A stretch of DNA of 32,467 nucleotides from an uncultured Lachnospiraceae bacterium (GTDB taxonomy: Bacteria > Bacillota > Clostridia > Lachnospirales > Lachnospiraceae), in contig CACXGE010000033.1 in the NCBI GenBank assembly GCA_902767135.1, positions 1 to 32,467 on the forward strand, given 5' to 3'. The position numbers and the translations under genes were made by a program. The notes below the pieces were generated by a model. The model had not been told where the DNA came from and did not search any database. It saw only the letters and a list, made by a program, of their open reading frames with translations. How positions within the stretch are numbered: position 1 is the first letter of the stretch; each line of letters begins with the position of its first letter. Below are positions 8,591 through 17,485 of this stretch, in pieces.

Positions 8591-10726
8591 TTATACAATC
8601 CGTTTGAACTTCTTTTCAATGTCATATTTACTCATGGAAATAATGGTTGGTCTTCCATGGGGACAGTTATATGGGTTTTCCAAAGTCATCAATTCATCTA
8701 TCAAGGCATTCATCTCCTGGAATGACAACCTTTGGTTTCCCTTTACTGCCGCCTTGCAGGACATAGTTGCCAGCTTATCTGTTATAATTTCCGGTGTTGC
8801 CTTTCCCGGTGTCGTTTCCAAAGAATCGATAAACTCTAACAATACATCCTTTTGTGCCAGTCCGTACAGATTTCCCGGCACACCACAAATTGCAAATTCT
8901 TTTCCGCCAAAATGTTCAATTTCGAATCCAAGTTCCCTTAAATATTCCTGGTAGGTTTTCAACATTTCCACTTCTTTATTAGACAGGGTCAGGATAATTG
9001 GCGGACTCACCATCTGGGATGTATGGACTTTCTCCTTCCACAGCTTAACATTTCGTTCATACAAAACCTTTTCATGAGCCGCATGCTGGTCAATGATAAA
9101 CAGATTATCTTCAAACTCCACCAGCCAGTAAGTTTGAAACAGTTGTCCTATCAACTTATGTTTCGGCCTGGCATCGGCTCCCAGAAGATTGGTTTCAAAT
9201 AATTCCATCTGTTTTGGCTTTTGTTCCTGTATCTGCTGTTGTGTCCCCTGTTTCTGTTGTGTCTGTGGTTCCTTTGACTGCTGTTGTAGCTCTTGTTCCT
9301 GAGGTTTACACAACTCTTCTTGTAGCTCATGTTTCTGCAATTCTTTTGGCTGCATTTGCAGTTCTTGTCCCCGGGGTTTACACAACTCTGCTTGTCTTTG
9401 CAATTCCTTGGGCTGTTGTTGCAGCTCTTGTATCTGTTGTTTCGCAAACTCTTGTTGTGGTTTTCCAGACTGTGGCAACTCTTTTTTGTCATCCTTGACA
9501 GGAAGCACAGAAGATTCCTCTTTTTCTACAGTCGTCTTTTTCTTTCCATAATCCAATGTAGATTCGGCAATTTTTCCACTCATCGTTGTTCTGTCTTTGT
9601 CTTTTATCAGAGCACTGTTTTCATCTTTTAACTCCATAGCAAGCCGTTTTTTCTCGAAAGGCTCTGGTCTTGATTTTTCAATGATACGTTCTGTCTTTAC
9701 ATTTTCCTCTTTTCCCACAGATACCTTAGGAATCAGTTCTCTTCCATTTAGTGCATCCCTCACCACCATGCAGATAAAACGGTATACGTCCTCCTGATTT
9801 GAAATACGAAGTTCCATTTTTGTAGGATGCACATTTACGTCTAACATTCTGCCATCCATGGATAAATTCAATACGGTAAAGGGATACTTGTGCTGCATAA
9901 CGAAACCTCGATAGCCCTCTTCTATAGCTGCCGATATCACTTTGCTTTTTACATAACGCCCGTTCACAAAATAGTTTTCAAAGCTTCTATTTCCTCTGGA
10001 TATCAATGGTTTCCCAATAAATCCTGTCAAACTTACACCGTTTATGGTTCGGTCGATGGGAATGAGATTGGACGTGATATCCCTTCCATAAACATGATAA
10101 ATGATATCCTTTAAATTGGTATTTCCACTGGTCTGCAGCTTCGTCTGATTATTCTGGATAAATTTAAACGATACATCCGGTCGGGACAATGCCATTCGCT
10201 CCATAATTGTGGAGATATATCCCGCCTCTGTTTGGGCAGATTTCAAAAATTTTCTTCTGGCCGGTACATTGTAGAACAGATTTCTCACAAGGAATGTAGT
10301 TCCATCTGGTGCACCTACCTCCTCCAGACCAATCTCATTTCCGCCTTCTATACGGTATCTGCACCCACTAAACTGCGTCTGCGTTTTCGTTATCAGTTCC
10401 ACCTGACTCACTGCTCCGATACTGGATAAAGCTTCACCGCGAAAACCTAGAGATGACACAGCGAGCAAATCCTCTGCGCTTTTAATCTTGCTGGTGGCAT
10501 GGCGCAAAAAAGCTGTCTTTATATCATCTTTCTGGATTCCACTGCCATTGTCGGTGATACGTATCAGACGGATTCCACCATCCTTAATTTCTACCGTAAT
10601 TGCAGTTGCTTTGGCATCCAATGCATTTTCTACCAATTCCTTTACTACCGAAGAAGGTCTCTCCACAACTTCTCCTGCAGCTATCTTATCAATTGTATTC
10701 TTGTCTAAAACCTGAATTCTGCTCAT
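8591..10726 (-). CDS. mutL: DNA mismatch repair endonuclease MutL
   Basis: 711 residues. The N-terminal GHL ATPase domain shows ELVENALDAKAT, DNGSGI, AFLRHATSKI and GFRGEALSSIG. The C-terminal dimerisation and endonuclease domain shows DQHAAHEKVLYE and CPHGRPTI, the metal-binding motifs of MutL proteins that nick DNA themselves in bacteria without MutH. The two are joined by a glutamine-rich linker (about residues 415-505) with an imperfect 24-residue repeat starting ELCKP. MutL connects MutS mismatch recognition to strand incision. It follows mutS by 21 nt. Confidence 0.97.
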   Translation of the reverse strand: MSRIQVLDKNTIDKIAAGEVVERPSSVVKELVENALDAKATAITVEIKDGGIRLIRITDNGSGIQKDDIKTAFLRHATSKIKSAEDLLAVSSLGFRGEALSSIGAVSQVELITKTQTQFSGCRYRIEGGNEIGLEEVGAPDGTTFLVRNLFYNVPARRKFLKSAQTEAGYISTIMERMALSRPDVSFKFIQNNQTKLQTSGNTNLKDIIYHVYGRDITSNLIPIDRTINGVSLTGFIGKPLISRGNRSFENYFVNGRYVKSKVISAAIEEGYRGFVMQHKYPFTVLNLSMDGRMLDVNVHPTKMELRISNQEDVYRFICMVVRDALNGRELIPKVSVGKEENVKTERIIEKSRPEPFEKKRLAMELKDENSALIKDKDRTTMSGKIAESTLDYGKKKTTVEKEESSVLPVKDDKKELPQSGKPQQEFAKQQIQELQQQPKELQRQAELCKPRGQELQMQPKELQKHELQEELCKPQEQELQQQSKEPQTQQKQGTQQQIQEQKPKQMELFETNLLGADARPKHKLIGQLFQTYWLVEFEDNLFIIDQHAAHEKVLYERNVKLWKEKVHTSQMVSPPIILTLSNKEVEMLKTYQEYLRELGFEIEHFGGKEFAICGVPGNLYGLAQKDVLLEFIDSLETTPGKATPEIITDKLATMSCKAAVKGNQRLSFQEMNALIDELMTLENPYNCPHGRPTIISMSKYDIEKKFKRIV
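9215..9480 (-). repeat. Glutamine-rich repeat tract in the mutL linker
   Basis: The DNA encodes a low-complexity Gln/Glu/Lys linker. Two copies of a 72-nt unit (24 codons, each beginning ELCKP) can be seen from the identical 15-mer GGTTTACACAACTCT at 9303 and 9375 on the plus strand. Shorter QELQ and KELQ units fill the rest. Such tracts expand and contract by slippage. Confidence 0.8.
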
Positions 10727-10747
10727 TGTTTCCTCTCAAATTTACCT

Positions 10748-13393
10748 TTACCAACGATTTTTGATTTTATTCTGTAACCTGTATAACTCATTTAAAGCTT
10801 CCACTGGTGTAAGATTTCCTATATCGATTTGTTCTAGTTCTTTTAAGATATCCTCATCCTTTACGGTATCAAACAGAGAAATCTGCTCTGCCTCAATATT
10901 CCCTTTCAAAGCATTTCCCAACGCAGCCTTTGTGCTGTTTTCTGCAATCTGCCTCGCATTTGCCAAAATATCTGCATCATTTAATTCCTCCGAAATCTCC
11001 CTGGCTCTTGCAATTACACTCTCTGGCACTCCTGCCAACTTGGCTACCTGGATACCGTAACTTCTGTCTGCGCCACCTCGGATAATTTTTCGCAGGAAAC
11101 AAATAGAGTCCCCCTGTTCCTTTACAGCGATGCAATAATTATTTACCCCGTCTATCTTCCCCTCCAGTTCTGTCAGTTCATGATAGTGGGTAGCAAATAA
11201 TGTCTTGGCTCCCAATAACTTTGTATTGCTGATATGCTCCACCACCGCCCAAGCAATGGAAAGCCCATCAAAAGTTGAGGTTCCACGCCCGATTTCATCC
11301 AGTATCAACAAGCTGTTTGACGTTGCATTCCGTAGAATATTTGCCACTTCTGTCATCTCAACCATAAAGGTACTCTGTCCTGATGCCAAATCATCCGATG
11401 CCCCCACTCTGGTGAAAATTCTGTCCACAATACCAATTTTCGCCTCTGTGGCGGGTACAAAAGAGCCAATCTGAGCCATCAAAACAATCAAAGCAGTCTG
11501 TCTCATATAAGTTGATTTTCCAGCCATATTAGGCCCGGTAATAATGGAAATGCGATTCTTCTGATTGTCCAGATAGGTATCGTTATCAACAAACATATCA
11601 TTTTGAATCATTTTTTCTACTACCGGGTGACGTCCCCCTTTGATATCAATAATTCCCTTTGTATTTATCTTTGGCCGGACAAAATTGTTTTGTTCTGCCA
11701 CTTTAGAAAGACTGGTGATAACATCCAGCTTTGCAATTGCATTGGCAGTCTTTTGAATTCTGTGAACCTCTGCCGCCACGGTATCCCGAACCCTGCAAAA
11801 CTCCTCATATTCCAAAGAGTACAGTTTGTCCTCTGCCCCCAGAATTTTATCCTCCAGTTCCTTTAATTCCGGAGTAATAAATCGTTCTGCATTACTTAAG
11901 GTCTGCTTGCGCAGATAATGTTCCGGCACCAAATCTTTATAGGAATTTGTCACTTCCAGATAATATCCAAATACTTTGTTATATTTTATCTTCAGATTTT
12001 TGATTCCGGTTTTTTCCCTTTCCTCTGCTTCCAATTTTGCAAGCCAGTTCTTCCCCTCCGTCTTGGCATTTCTAAGTTCGTCAATTTCCGGGTGGAACCC
12101 TGTCTTTATGATTCCACCATCCCGAACTGAAATAGGCGGCTCCTCGTCTATAGAACTCTCCAACAGTTCATACAAGTCCTCCAGTGCATCCAGTTCTTCT
12201 TGTACTTCACCTATAAAACAACTTTTAAGCTCCGGTAATATCTGCTTGATAGCTGGTAAAATTCCCAAAGAATTTCGAAAGCTTAACAAATCTCTTGGAT
12301 TTGCGGTTTTATAACTTATCCTGCTAATCAATCGCTCCAAGTCATAAATTGGATTTAGATATTCCCTGATTTCCTCTCTGGAAATCATATGTTTATTCAG
12401 CTCTTCTATGGCATCCAATCGATGATTTATGTCCACCTGGTCAATCAAAGGCTGTTCCACATAGTTTCTCAACAGTCTGGCACCCATAGCTGTGCGGGTC
12501 TTATCCAACACCCACAAAAGGCTTCCGCGCTTCTGCTTTTCCCTTAATGTCTCTGTCAATTCTAAGTTTCTTCTTGTTGAACTGTCCAAAACCATATATT
12601 TTCCAATCGTATAGGGACGAATGGTCGTCATATGGCTTAAATTACTTTTTTGCGTCTCGTATAGATATTTCAGCAAGGCGCCTGCTGCAATCATTCCACA
12701 ATCGTAATCCTGTAAGCCAAGTCCCTCTAAGGTGGATACATGAAAGTGGTCTTTCAACAGCCCACTGCACATTCCGTCATCAAAATACCAGGATTCTAAA
12801 GAGGACAAGGCAATCCCCAGTCTTTCTTTCAAATCGGTAATATCCACACCGCATACCAAAAAAGAATCATTACAGATAATTTCTGTAGGTGCAAATTTTG
12901 TAATTTCATCTAATAATTTTCTCTCACCATCTACTTCTGTCACCAGATAAGCACCAGTACTTATGTCGGCTGTAGAAATGCCAAACCCGGATTCCATACA
13001 CACGATGCACATTAAGTAGTTATTTTTTGTTTCGTCTAAAGCACTGCTGGCAAGGTTAGTTCCTGGTGTCACAATTCGAACCACTTCCCGTTTTACTAAT
13101 CCCTTAGCCATTTTAGGATCTTCCACCTGTTCTCCAATTGCCACCTTATAGCCACTGCCGACCAGTTTATTCAGGTAGCCTTCTACCGCATGATAAGGAA
13201 TTCCGCACATTGGTGCCCGTTCTTCTAATCCGCAGTCTTTTCCTGTCAAAGTAATCTCTAAGACCTTAGAGGCAATCAAGGCATCCTCAAAAAACATTTC
13301 ATAAAAATCGCCAAGGCGATAGAATAGAATACAATCCTTGTACTGCTCTTTTGTTTCCATATATTGTTGCATCATTGGAGTTAGTTTTCCCAC
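10748..13393 (-). CDS. mutS: DNA mismatch repair protein MutS
   Basis: About 881 residues. The mismatch-recognition Phe-x-Glu is in LGDFYEMFFEDA near the N-terminus. The ATPase domain has the P-loop TGPNMAGKSTYMRQ (about residue 619), the Walker B strand LLILDEIGRGTST, and the following ATHYHEL. MutS finds mispairs and recruits MutL, encoded next. The frame continues up to an ATG at 13426, but that codon has no SD. A GTG at 13393 has GAGG 8 nt before it and gives MGKLTPMMQQYMETKEQY, the canonical MutS beginning. Confidence 0.97.
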   Translation of the reverse strand: MGKLTPMMQQYMETKEQYKDCILFYRLGDFYEMFFEDALIASKVLEITLTGKDCGLEERAPMCGIPYHAVEGYLNKLVGSGYKVAIGEQVEDPKMAKGLVKREVVRIVTPGTNLASSALDETKNNYLMCIVCMESGFGISTADISTGAYLVTEVDGERKLLDEITKFAPTEIICNDSFLVCGVDITDLKERLGIALSSLESWYFDDGMCSGLLKDHFHVSTLEGLGLQDYDCGMIAAGALLKYLYETQKSNLSHMTTIRPYTIGKYMVLDSSTRRNLELTETLREKQKRGSLLWVLDKTRTAMGARLLRNYVEQPLIDQVDINHRLDAIEELNKHMISREEIREYLNPIYDLERLISRISYKTANPRDLLSFRNSLGILPAIKQILPELKSCFIGEVQEELDALEDLYELLESSIDEEPPISVRDGGIIKTGFHPEIDELRNAKTEGKNWLAKLEAEEREKTGIKNLKIKYNKVFGYYLEVTNSYKDLVPEHYLRKQTLSNAERFITPELKELEDKILGAEDKLYSLEYEEFCRVRDTVAAEVHRIQKTANAIAKLDVITSLSKVAEQNNFVRPKINTKGIIDIKGGRHPVVEKMIQNDMFVDNDTYLDNQKNRISIITGPNMAGKSTYMRQTALIVLMAQIGSFVPATEAKIGIVDRIFTRVGASDDLASGQSTFMVEMTEVANILRNATSNSLLILDEIGRGTSTFDGLSIAWAVVEHISNTKLLGAKTLFATHYHELTELEGKIDGVNNYCIAVKEQGDSICFLRKIIRGGADRSYGIQVAKLAGVPESVIARAREISEELNDADILANARQIAENSTKAALGNALKGNIEAEQISLFDTVKDEDILKELEQIDIGNLTPVEALNELYRLQNKIKNRW

Positions 13394-13443
13394 GTATTTT
13401 TCCTCGCTTTTTCTATGTCTTATCATTTATTTTAATTTTAAAA

Positions 13444-13465
13444 ACGGTGCGTAAAAACGCACCGT
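13444..13465 (-). terminator. Intrinsic terminator of the SulP gene
   Basis: A perfect 9-bp stem (ACGGTGCGT with ACGCACCGT) and a 4-nt loop lie 24 nt after the SulP stop codon. On the minus strand a short U-run and an AT-rich stretch follow. The hairpin starts directly after the -10 of the mutS promoter, so it must also be the first structure of the mutS transcript. Confidence 0.8.
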
Positions 13466-13468
13466 CTC

Positions 13469-13497
13469 AGTATAGCATTTTAAAAAATTTATTTCAA
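13469..13497 (-). promoter_or_regulatory. Promoter of mutS-mutL-miaA-ynbB
   Basis: On the minus strand: TTGAAA, a 17-nt spacer, then TATACT with an extended TGC. The -35 hexamer forms the last two sense codons of the SulP gene, directly before its TAA. Assigned by consensus match only. Confidence 0.65.
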
Positions 13498-15177
13498 GCT
13501 TTCTGCTTTGGCTAATGCATCGTCAATATGCGCACAGAAATTTTCTTTTCCTACCTTGTCAAAAAAACCTGCGTGCTTCATCATGCTTAGTGGCTGTTCC
13601 TCTACATGAGATAACAATAGCTGAATGTTACTCCTTTTACATTTGTTATAAAATTTCTCAAGTGAATTCAACGCTGTTACATCCATGGCGGGTACACTTC
13701 TCATACGAAGAATGATTACATTCTTTCCCGGCTCCAAGCCTATCTGAAGGAACTTATCCGCTGCCGCAAAGAACATTGGTCCTGAAAGTTCATATACCAA
13801 GGTATTTTCAGGAACCTTACGAAGATTGATACTATCCGGGTCCACATCCTCGTCATAAGCATCGTTAGCTCCAATATATTTCCATCCATGCACATCAGCC
13901 ACATCGCTCATTCGCTTCATAAATAAGATTGCAGCTAAAACCACACCAATTTCAATAGCAACCACAAGGTCAAATACTACAGTGAGAACAAAGGTTGTCA
14001 CTAACACCACAATATCACTTTTGGGAGCTGTCTTAATCAAATCCCGAAATGCTCTCCATTCACTCATATTGTAAGCCACCATGAAAAGAATTGCTGCAAT
14101 TGCCGGCATTGGAATCAATGCAGCATATGGCATTAACACTACAAGTACCAAAACCAAGGTAACCGAATGAACCATACCCGCAATTGGAGTACGTCCCCCA
14201 TTCTTTACGTTAGCCGCTGTTCTTGCAATGGCACCTGTTGCAGGAATTCCTCCAAACAGCGCAGATGCCACGTTTCCGCATCCCTGAGCTACCAATTCCA
14301 TATTAGAGCGATGTCTTGAACCAATCATACCATCTGAAACCACGCAGGAAAGCAATGATTCAATTCCCGCTAAGATAGCTATGGTAAAAGCATCTGACAT
14401 TACATTCTTAATCATGGCAAAACTTGCCACAGGAATATGAGGTGCAGGAAGTCTGTTGGAAATTTCATAAAGACTGCCAATAGTATTGACTGGTAAATTT
14501 CCCACGGACACAATAATGACAGATACAACCACTACAATCAGTGATGGAGGTATGGTTGCCAATACCTTGGTCAGCTTACTTACGGGTAATTTGTTTGTCA
14601 TCATAGGCCAGACAATTAAAATCGCCAAGGACACTGCCCCTACAAGTAAGGCATATATATTAAAGGTTCCAATGCATCGAATCACTTCTCTTGCCTTATC
14701 CAAAGTTTCAATGGGAGAATTTTCAAATTTCAAGCCAAGAAAATCTTTTATCTGACCAATGGCAATGGTGATGGCGATACCCGAGGTAAATCCTGTGGTA
14801 ATGGTATACGGAATATACTTAATCAGACTACCAAATCTACAGAGCCCCATAATAATAAGCATCATACCTGCCAGAATGGTTGCAACAATCAACCCATCCA
14901 TACCATTCCTTGCCACAATCCCCGCCACAATTGAGGCAAAGGCTGCCGTTGGTCCAGATATCTGAACACGACTTCCTCCAAGGAAGGAAATCACAAAACC
15001 TGCTACAATTGCAGTATAAATTCCTCTTTCCGGATTTACACCCGATGCTAAAGCTAATGCAATGGATAAAGGCAGGGCAATAATCGCTACGATGATGCCT
15101 GCAATCACATCCTTTACAAACTGCTCTTTCGAATATGTTTTCATGACCGAAAACAACTTTGGTTTCAGCTTTTCCAT
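13489..15177 (-). CDS. SulP family inorganic anion transporter with STAS domain
   Basis: 562 residues. The membrane domain begins with VKDVIAGIIVAIIALPLSIALALASGVNPERGIYTAIVAG, typical of SulP proteins, and has the QISGPTAAFASIV signature plus 10 or more hydrophobic segments to about residue 425. A STAS domain follows (about residues 440-560, with ENTLVYELSGPMFFAAADKF). Family members carry sulfate, bicarbonate or dicarboxylates; the substrate cannot be read from sequence. AGGAGG sits 10 nt before the ATG. It is a single-gene unit with its own terminator, and its leader can hide the SD (see findings). Confidence 0.92.
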   Translation of the reverse strand: MEKLKPKLFSVMKTYSKEQFVKDVIAGIIVAIIALPLSIALALASGVNPERGIYTAIVAGFVISFLGGSRVQISGPTAAFASIVAGIVARNGMDGLIVATILAGMMLIIMGLCRFGSLIKYIPYTITTGFTSGIAITIAIGQIKDFLGLKFENSPIETLDKAREVIRCIGTFNIYALLVGAVSLAILIVWPMMTNKLPVSKLTKVLATIPPSLIVVVVSVIIVSVGNLPVNTIGSLYEISNRLPAPHIPVASFAMIKNVMSDAFTIAILAGIESLLSCVVSDGMIGSRHRSNMELVAQGCGNVASALFGGIPATGAIARTAANVKNGGRTPIAGMVHSVTLVLVLVVLMPYAALIPMPAIAAILFMVAYNMSEWRAFRDLIKTAPKSDIVVLVTTFVLTVVFDLVVAIEIGVVLAAILFMKRMSDVADVHGWKYIGANDAYDEDVDPDSINLRKVPENTLVYELSGPMFFAAADKFLQIGLEPGKNVIILRMRSVPAMDVTALNSLEKFYNKCKRSNIQLLLSHVEEQPLSMMKHAGFFDKVGKENFCAHIDDALAKAESLK

Positions 15178-15182
15178 AAATG

Positions 15183-15291
15183 AAAGACCTCCTATGTATT
15201 TCGTAATATTTTAGTAATACTTTTGTAATATCAAGCTTACTCACAGTAAACTATCTTATTCCTAAAATACACTTTTTTCAAGGAGGTCTTT
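15183..15291 (-). promoter_or_regulatory. SulP leader with SD-sequestering complementarity
   Basis: In the minus-strand RNA, AAAGACCUCCU (positions 15291 to 15281) is perfectly complementary over 11 bases to AGGAGGUCUUU (15193 to 15183), which contains the ribosome binding site of the SulP gene. The two arms are 87 nt apart. The intervening stretch carries three direct heptamers (GTAATAT or GTAATAC) at 15203, 15214 and 15225, exactly 11 bp apart. The complementarity is directly visible; a regulatory role is inferred. The rest of the 236-nt gap is very AT-rich, with no further gene. Confidence 0.5.
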
Positions 15292-15413
15292 ATAATTTTT
15301 TTATTTTTATAGAAAAATTCTTAAATTTTTATGATTTTTCATTCTAATTCGTGAAATTATACAATCTACGTAACAATAATGTAGAATAAGGTAATGAATA
15401 CTTACCAGTCTTC

Positions 15414-17078
15414 TTACATCTTTGCATTGTTGATTGCAGTTACTAACGCGTCAATAGAGGCACGAATGATATCTGCGTCAATACTACTACCCCAGGCTGT
15501 TTTCCCATCACCATAGTCAATGCCCACATATGCAATTGCCAAGGAATTGGAACCCTTTTCTAAGGCGTGTTCCTGATAGGTGGAAATCTTATACTCTAAG
15601 TTGTAACATTTCTTTAGTGCATTACTTACACTGTCTAATCTACCATTGCCCACCGCTTCCGTCTCACTTGTTTTTCCATTCTTAACAGAACTTACCACTG
15701 CTGTAATTTCCCCATCTTTTCCCTGTTTAAAGTGACATTCTGTAATGTCCATAGGTACCTTTACATCCACAAAGCTTTCTGTGAAGATATCATAAATCTC
15801 CTCTGGAGATAATTCTTTGTGCTTGTGATCTGACACACTCTTTGTGGCATATCCCATCACTTCTCTAAATTTTGCCGGTAAATGCAGTCCGTACTTCTGC
15901 TCTAAGATATAACCCACGCCTCCCTTTCCGGATTGACTGTTGATGCGAATCACATCTGCATCATAGCTGCGTCCCACATCCTGGGGATCAATTGGAAGAT
16001 ATGGTACTGTCCAGTGCTCTGGATCGAAATCATTCTTCCACTGCATTCCTTTGGCAATAGCATCCTGATGGGAACCGGAGAATGCCGCAAATACCAAGGC
16101 TCCACTGTATGGACTTCTAGGATTGATTTCCATTCTTGTCACTCTCTCATACAATTCGCAAATCTTAGGCATATCAGAGAAATCTAATTCCGGATCCACT
16201 CCGTAAGAGTACATATTTAATGCTAAAGCAACAATATCTACATTACCTGTACGTTCTCCATTTCCAAACAACGTTCCTTCTATTCTGTCTGCCCCTGCCA
16301 GCACGCCTAATTCTGCGTCTGCCACCCCGCAAGCTCTGTCATTATGAGGGTGTAAAGACAACACTACATTTTCTCTGTACTTCATATGAGTAGACATATA
16401 TTCAATCTGACTTGCGTAAATATGTGGCATTGCTGTTTCCACAGTTGCAGGTAAGTTGATAATCACTTTTTTTTCAGTGGTTGGTTGCCACACATCCAAT
16501 ACCGCATTACATACTTCTAATGCATATTCAATTTCCGTTCCATGAAAACTTTCAGGACTGTATTCAAACAAGAAGTTTCCTTCTGTTTCGTCTGCCATCT
16601 TCTTTAACAGTTTCGCTCCGTCTACCGCAATCTTCAAAATTTCTTCCTTGGATTTTTTAAACACCTGTTCTCTCTGAGCTACCGAAGTAGAATTATATAA
16701 ATGTACAATAGCCCTTGGGCATCCCTTTAATGCCTCAAATGTCTTTTTAATAATATGTTCTCTGGCCTGGGTTAACACCTGAATGGTAACATCCTCTGGA
16801 ATCAGATTCTGCTCTATTAACGCTCTTGTAAATTCATATTCTGTCTCTGAAGCTGCCGGGAATCCGATTTCGATTTCCTTAAATCCGATTTCCACTAACA
16901 ATTTAAAAAATTCTATTTTCTCATCCAGACTCATGGGTACAATCAATGCCTGATTTCCATCACGCAAATCCACACTACACCAGGTTGGTGCCTTTTCAAT
17001 ATAATCCTTCTTTGTCCATTCAAAGCAAGGCGTCGGTGGTAAAAAATATCCTCTTGTATACTTTTCTACATTTTTCAT
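15414..17078 (-). CDS. leuA: 2-isopropylmalate synthase (long form)
   Basis: About 554 residues. Condenses acetyl-CoA with 2-oxoisovalerate in the first committed step of leucine synthesis. The start TRGYFLPPTPCFEWTKKDYI and the catalytic strand WCSVDLRDGNQAL identify the LeuA type 2 subgroup. HPHNDRACGVADAELGVLAG carries the metal-binding His-x-His, GNGERTGN follows, and the last 120 residues form the regulatory dimer domain where leucine inhibits. The open frame reaches 17153, but those extra codons lie just after the T-box terminator and have no SD; AAGGAAGG before the ATG at 17078 marks the start. No other leu genes are adjacent. Confidence 0.96.
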   Translation of the reverse strand: MKNVEKYTRGYFLPPTPCFEWTKKDYIEKAPTWCSVDLRDGNQALIVPMSLDEKIEFFKLLVEIGFKEIEIGFPAASETEYEFTRALIEQNLIPEDVTIQVLTQAREHIIKKTFEALKGCPRAIVHLYNSTSVAQREQVFKKSKEEILKIAVDGAKLLKKMADETEGNFLFEYSPESFHGTEIEYALEVCNAVLDVWQPTTEKKVIINLPATVETAMPHIYASQIEYMSTHMKYRENVVLSLHPHNDRACGVADAELGVLAGADRIEGTLFGNGERTGNVDIVALALNMYSYGVDPELDFSDMPKICELYERVTRMEINPRSPYSGALVFAAFSGSHQDAIAKGMQWKNDFDPEHWTVPYLPIDPQDVGRSYDADVIRINSQSGKGGVGYILEQKYGLHLPAKFREVMGYATKSVSDHKHKELSPEEIYDIFTESFVDVKVPMDITECHFKQGKDGEITAVVSSVKNGKTSETEAVGNGRLDSVSNALKKCYNLEYKISTYQEHALEKGSNSLAIAYVGIDYGDGKTAWGSSIDADIIRASIDALVTAINNAKM

Positions 17079-17158
17079 ATTACAATACCTTCCTTTCCTA
17101 ACAATTTCTACCTGGACCGTTGATGTATTATTTGACACTAGAATAAGCATCATGTAAT

Positions 17159-17447
17159 AAAAAAACCTCCGTCTCCGATATTCAGAGACGAAGGTCTACT
17201 TCGCGGTACCACTCCAATTTGCAGATTGCTCTGCACACTCACTAGATACAGAACAAAACTTTCCATATCCTTCCCCTGTAACGGTGGGCATCCGTCTGTT
17301 CCTACTTTTCTTTCAGACAGCAACTCCAAGACGAGTTCAGCAACGATTCTCTACTGTTTCACATCAACCAACAGCTTTCTGAAATCAAATCCTTCACCTA
17401 CTACTTCTTTTCCTAGTCTTTTTTCCATATCTTTCCCTTTTGGGTTC
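17159..17447 (-). ncRNA. T-box leader, probably leucine-responsive
   Basis: Minus-strand leader of leuA, filling the gap between 17079 and 17485. The T-box core GGAGTGGTACCGCG lies at 17215-17202. It is followed by a terminator hairpin (17194-17166, ten pairs with one mismatch) and a run of seven T. Upstream, segments resembling Stem I are visible, such as AGTAGTAGGTGAAGGA and CAGAAAGCTG. A CTC triplet at 17335-17333 within GAACTC is the likely specifier, fitting tRNA-Leu, although I did not fold Stem I fully. Uncharged tRNA-Leu would stabilise the antiterminator and allow leuA expression. Confidence 0.88.
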
Positions 17448-17453
17448 TTGTAT

Positions 17454-17482
17454 AGACTATCACTTAAATATAAAAAAGTCAA
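17454..17482 (-). promoter_or_regulatory. Promoter of the leuA T-box transcript
   Basis: On the minus strand TTGACT, a 17-nt spacer and TAGTCT, located just after the stop codon of the upstream secreted-protein gene. The -35 is close to consensus and the -10 is weak. It would start the RNA at about 17447. Confidence 0.5.
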
Positions 17483-17485
17483 GGT

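Noticed and set aside
9151..9631. Several open frames on both strands across the mutL linker.
   Set aside because: They are shadows of the repetitive CAG/CAA-rich tract, with low-complexity translations and no ribosome binding sites.
17351..17428. A 25-codon minus-strand ORF (starting MEKRLGKEVV) before leuA that might be a leader peptide.
   Set aside because: It lies fully inside the T-box Stem I region, has no leucine codon run of the kind seen in attenuator peptides, and its SD is poor. The RNA structure explains the conservation.
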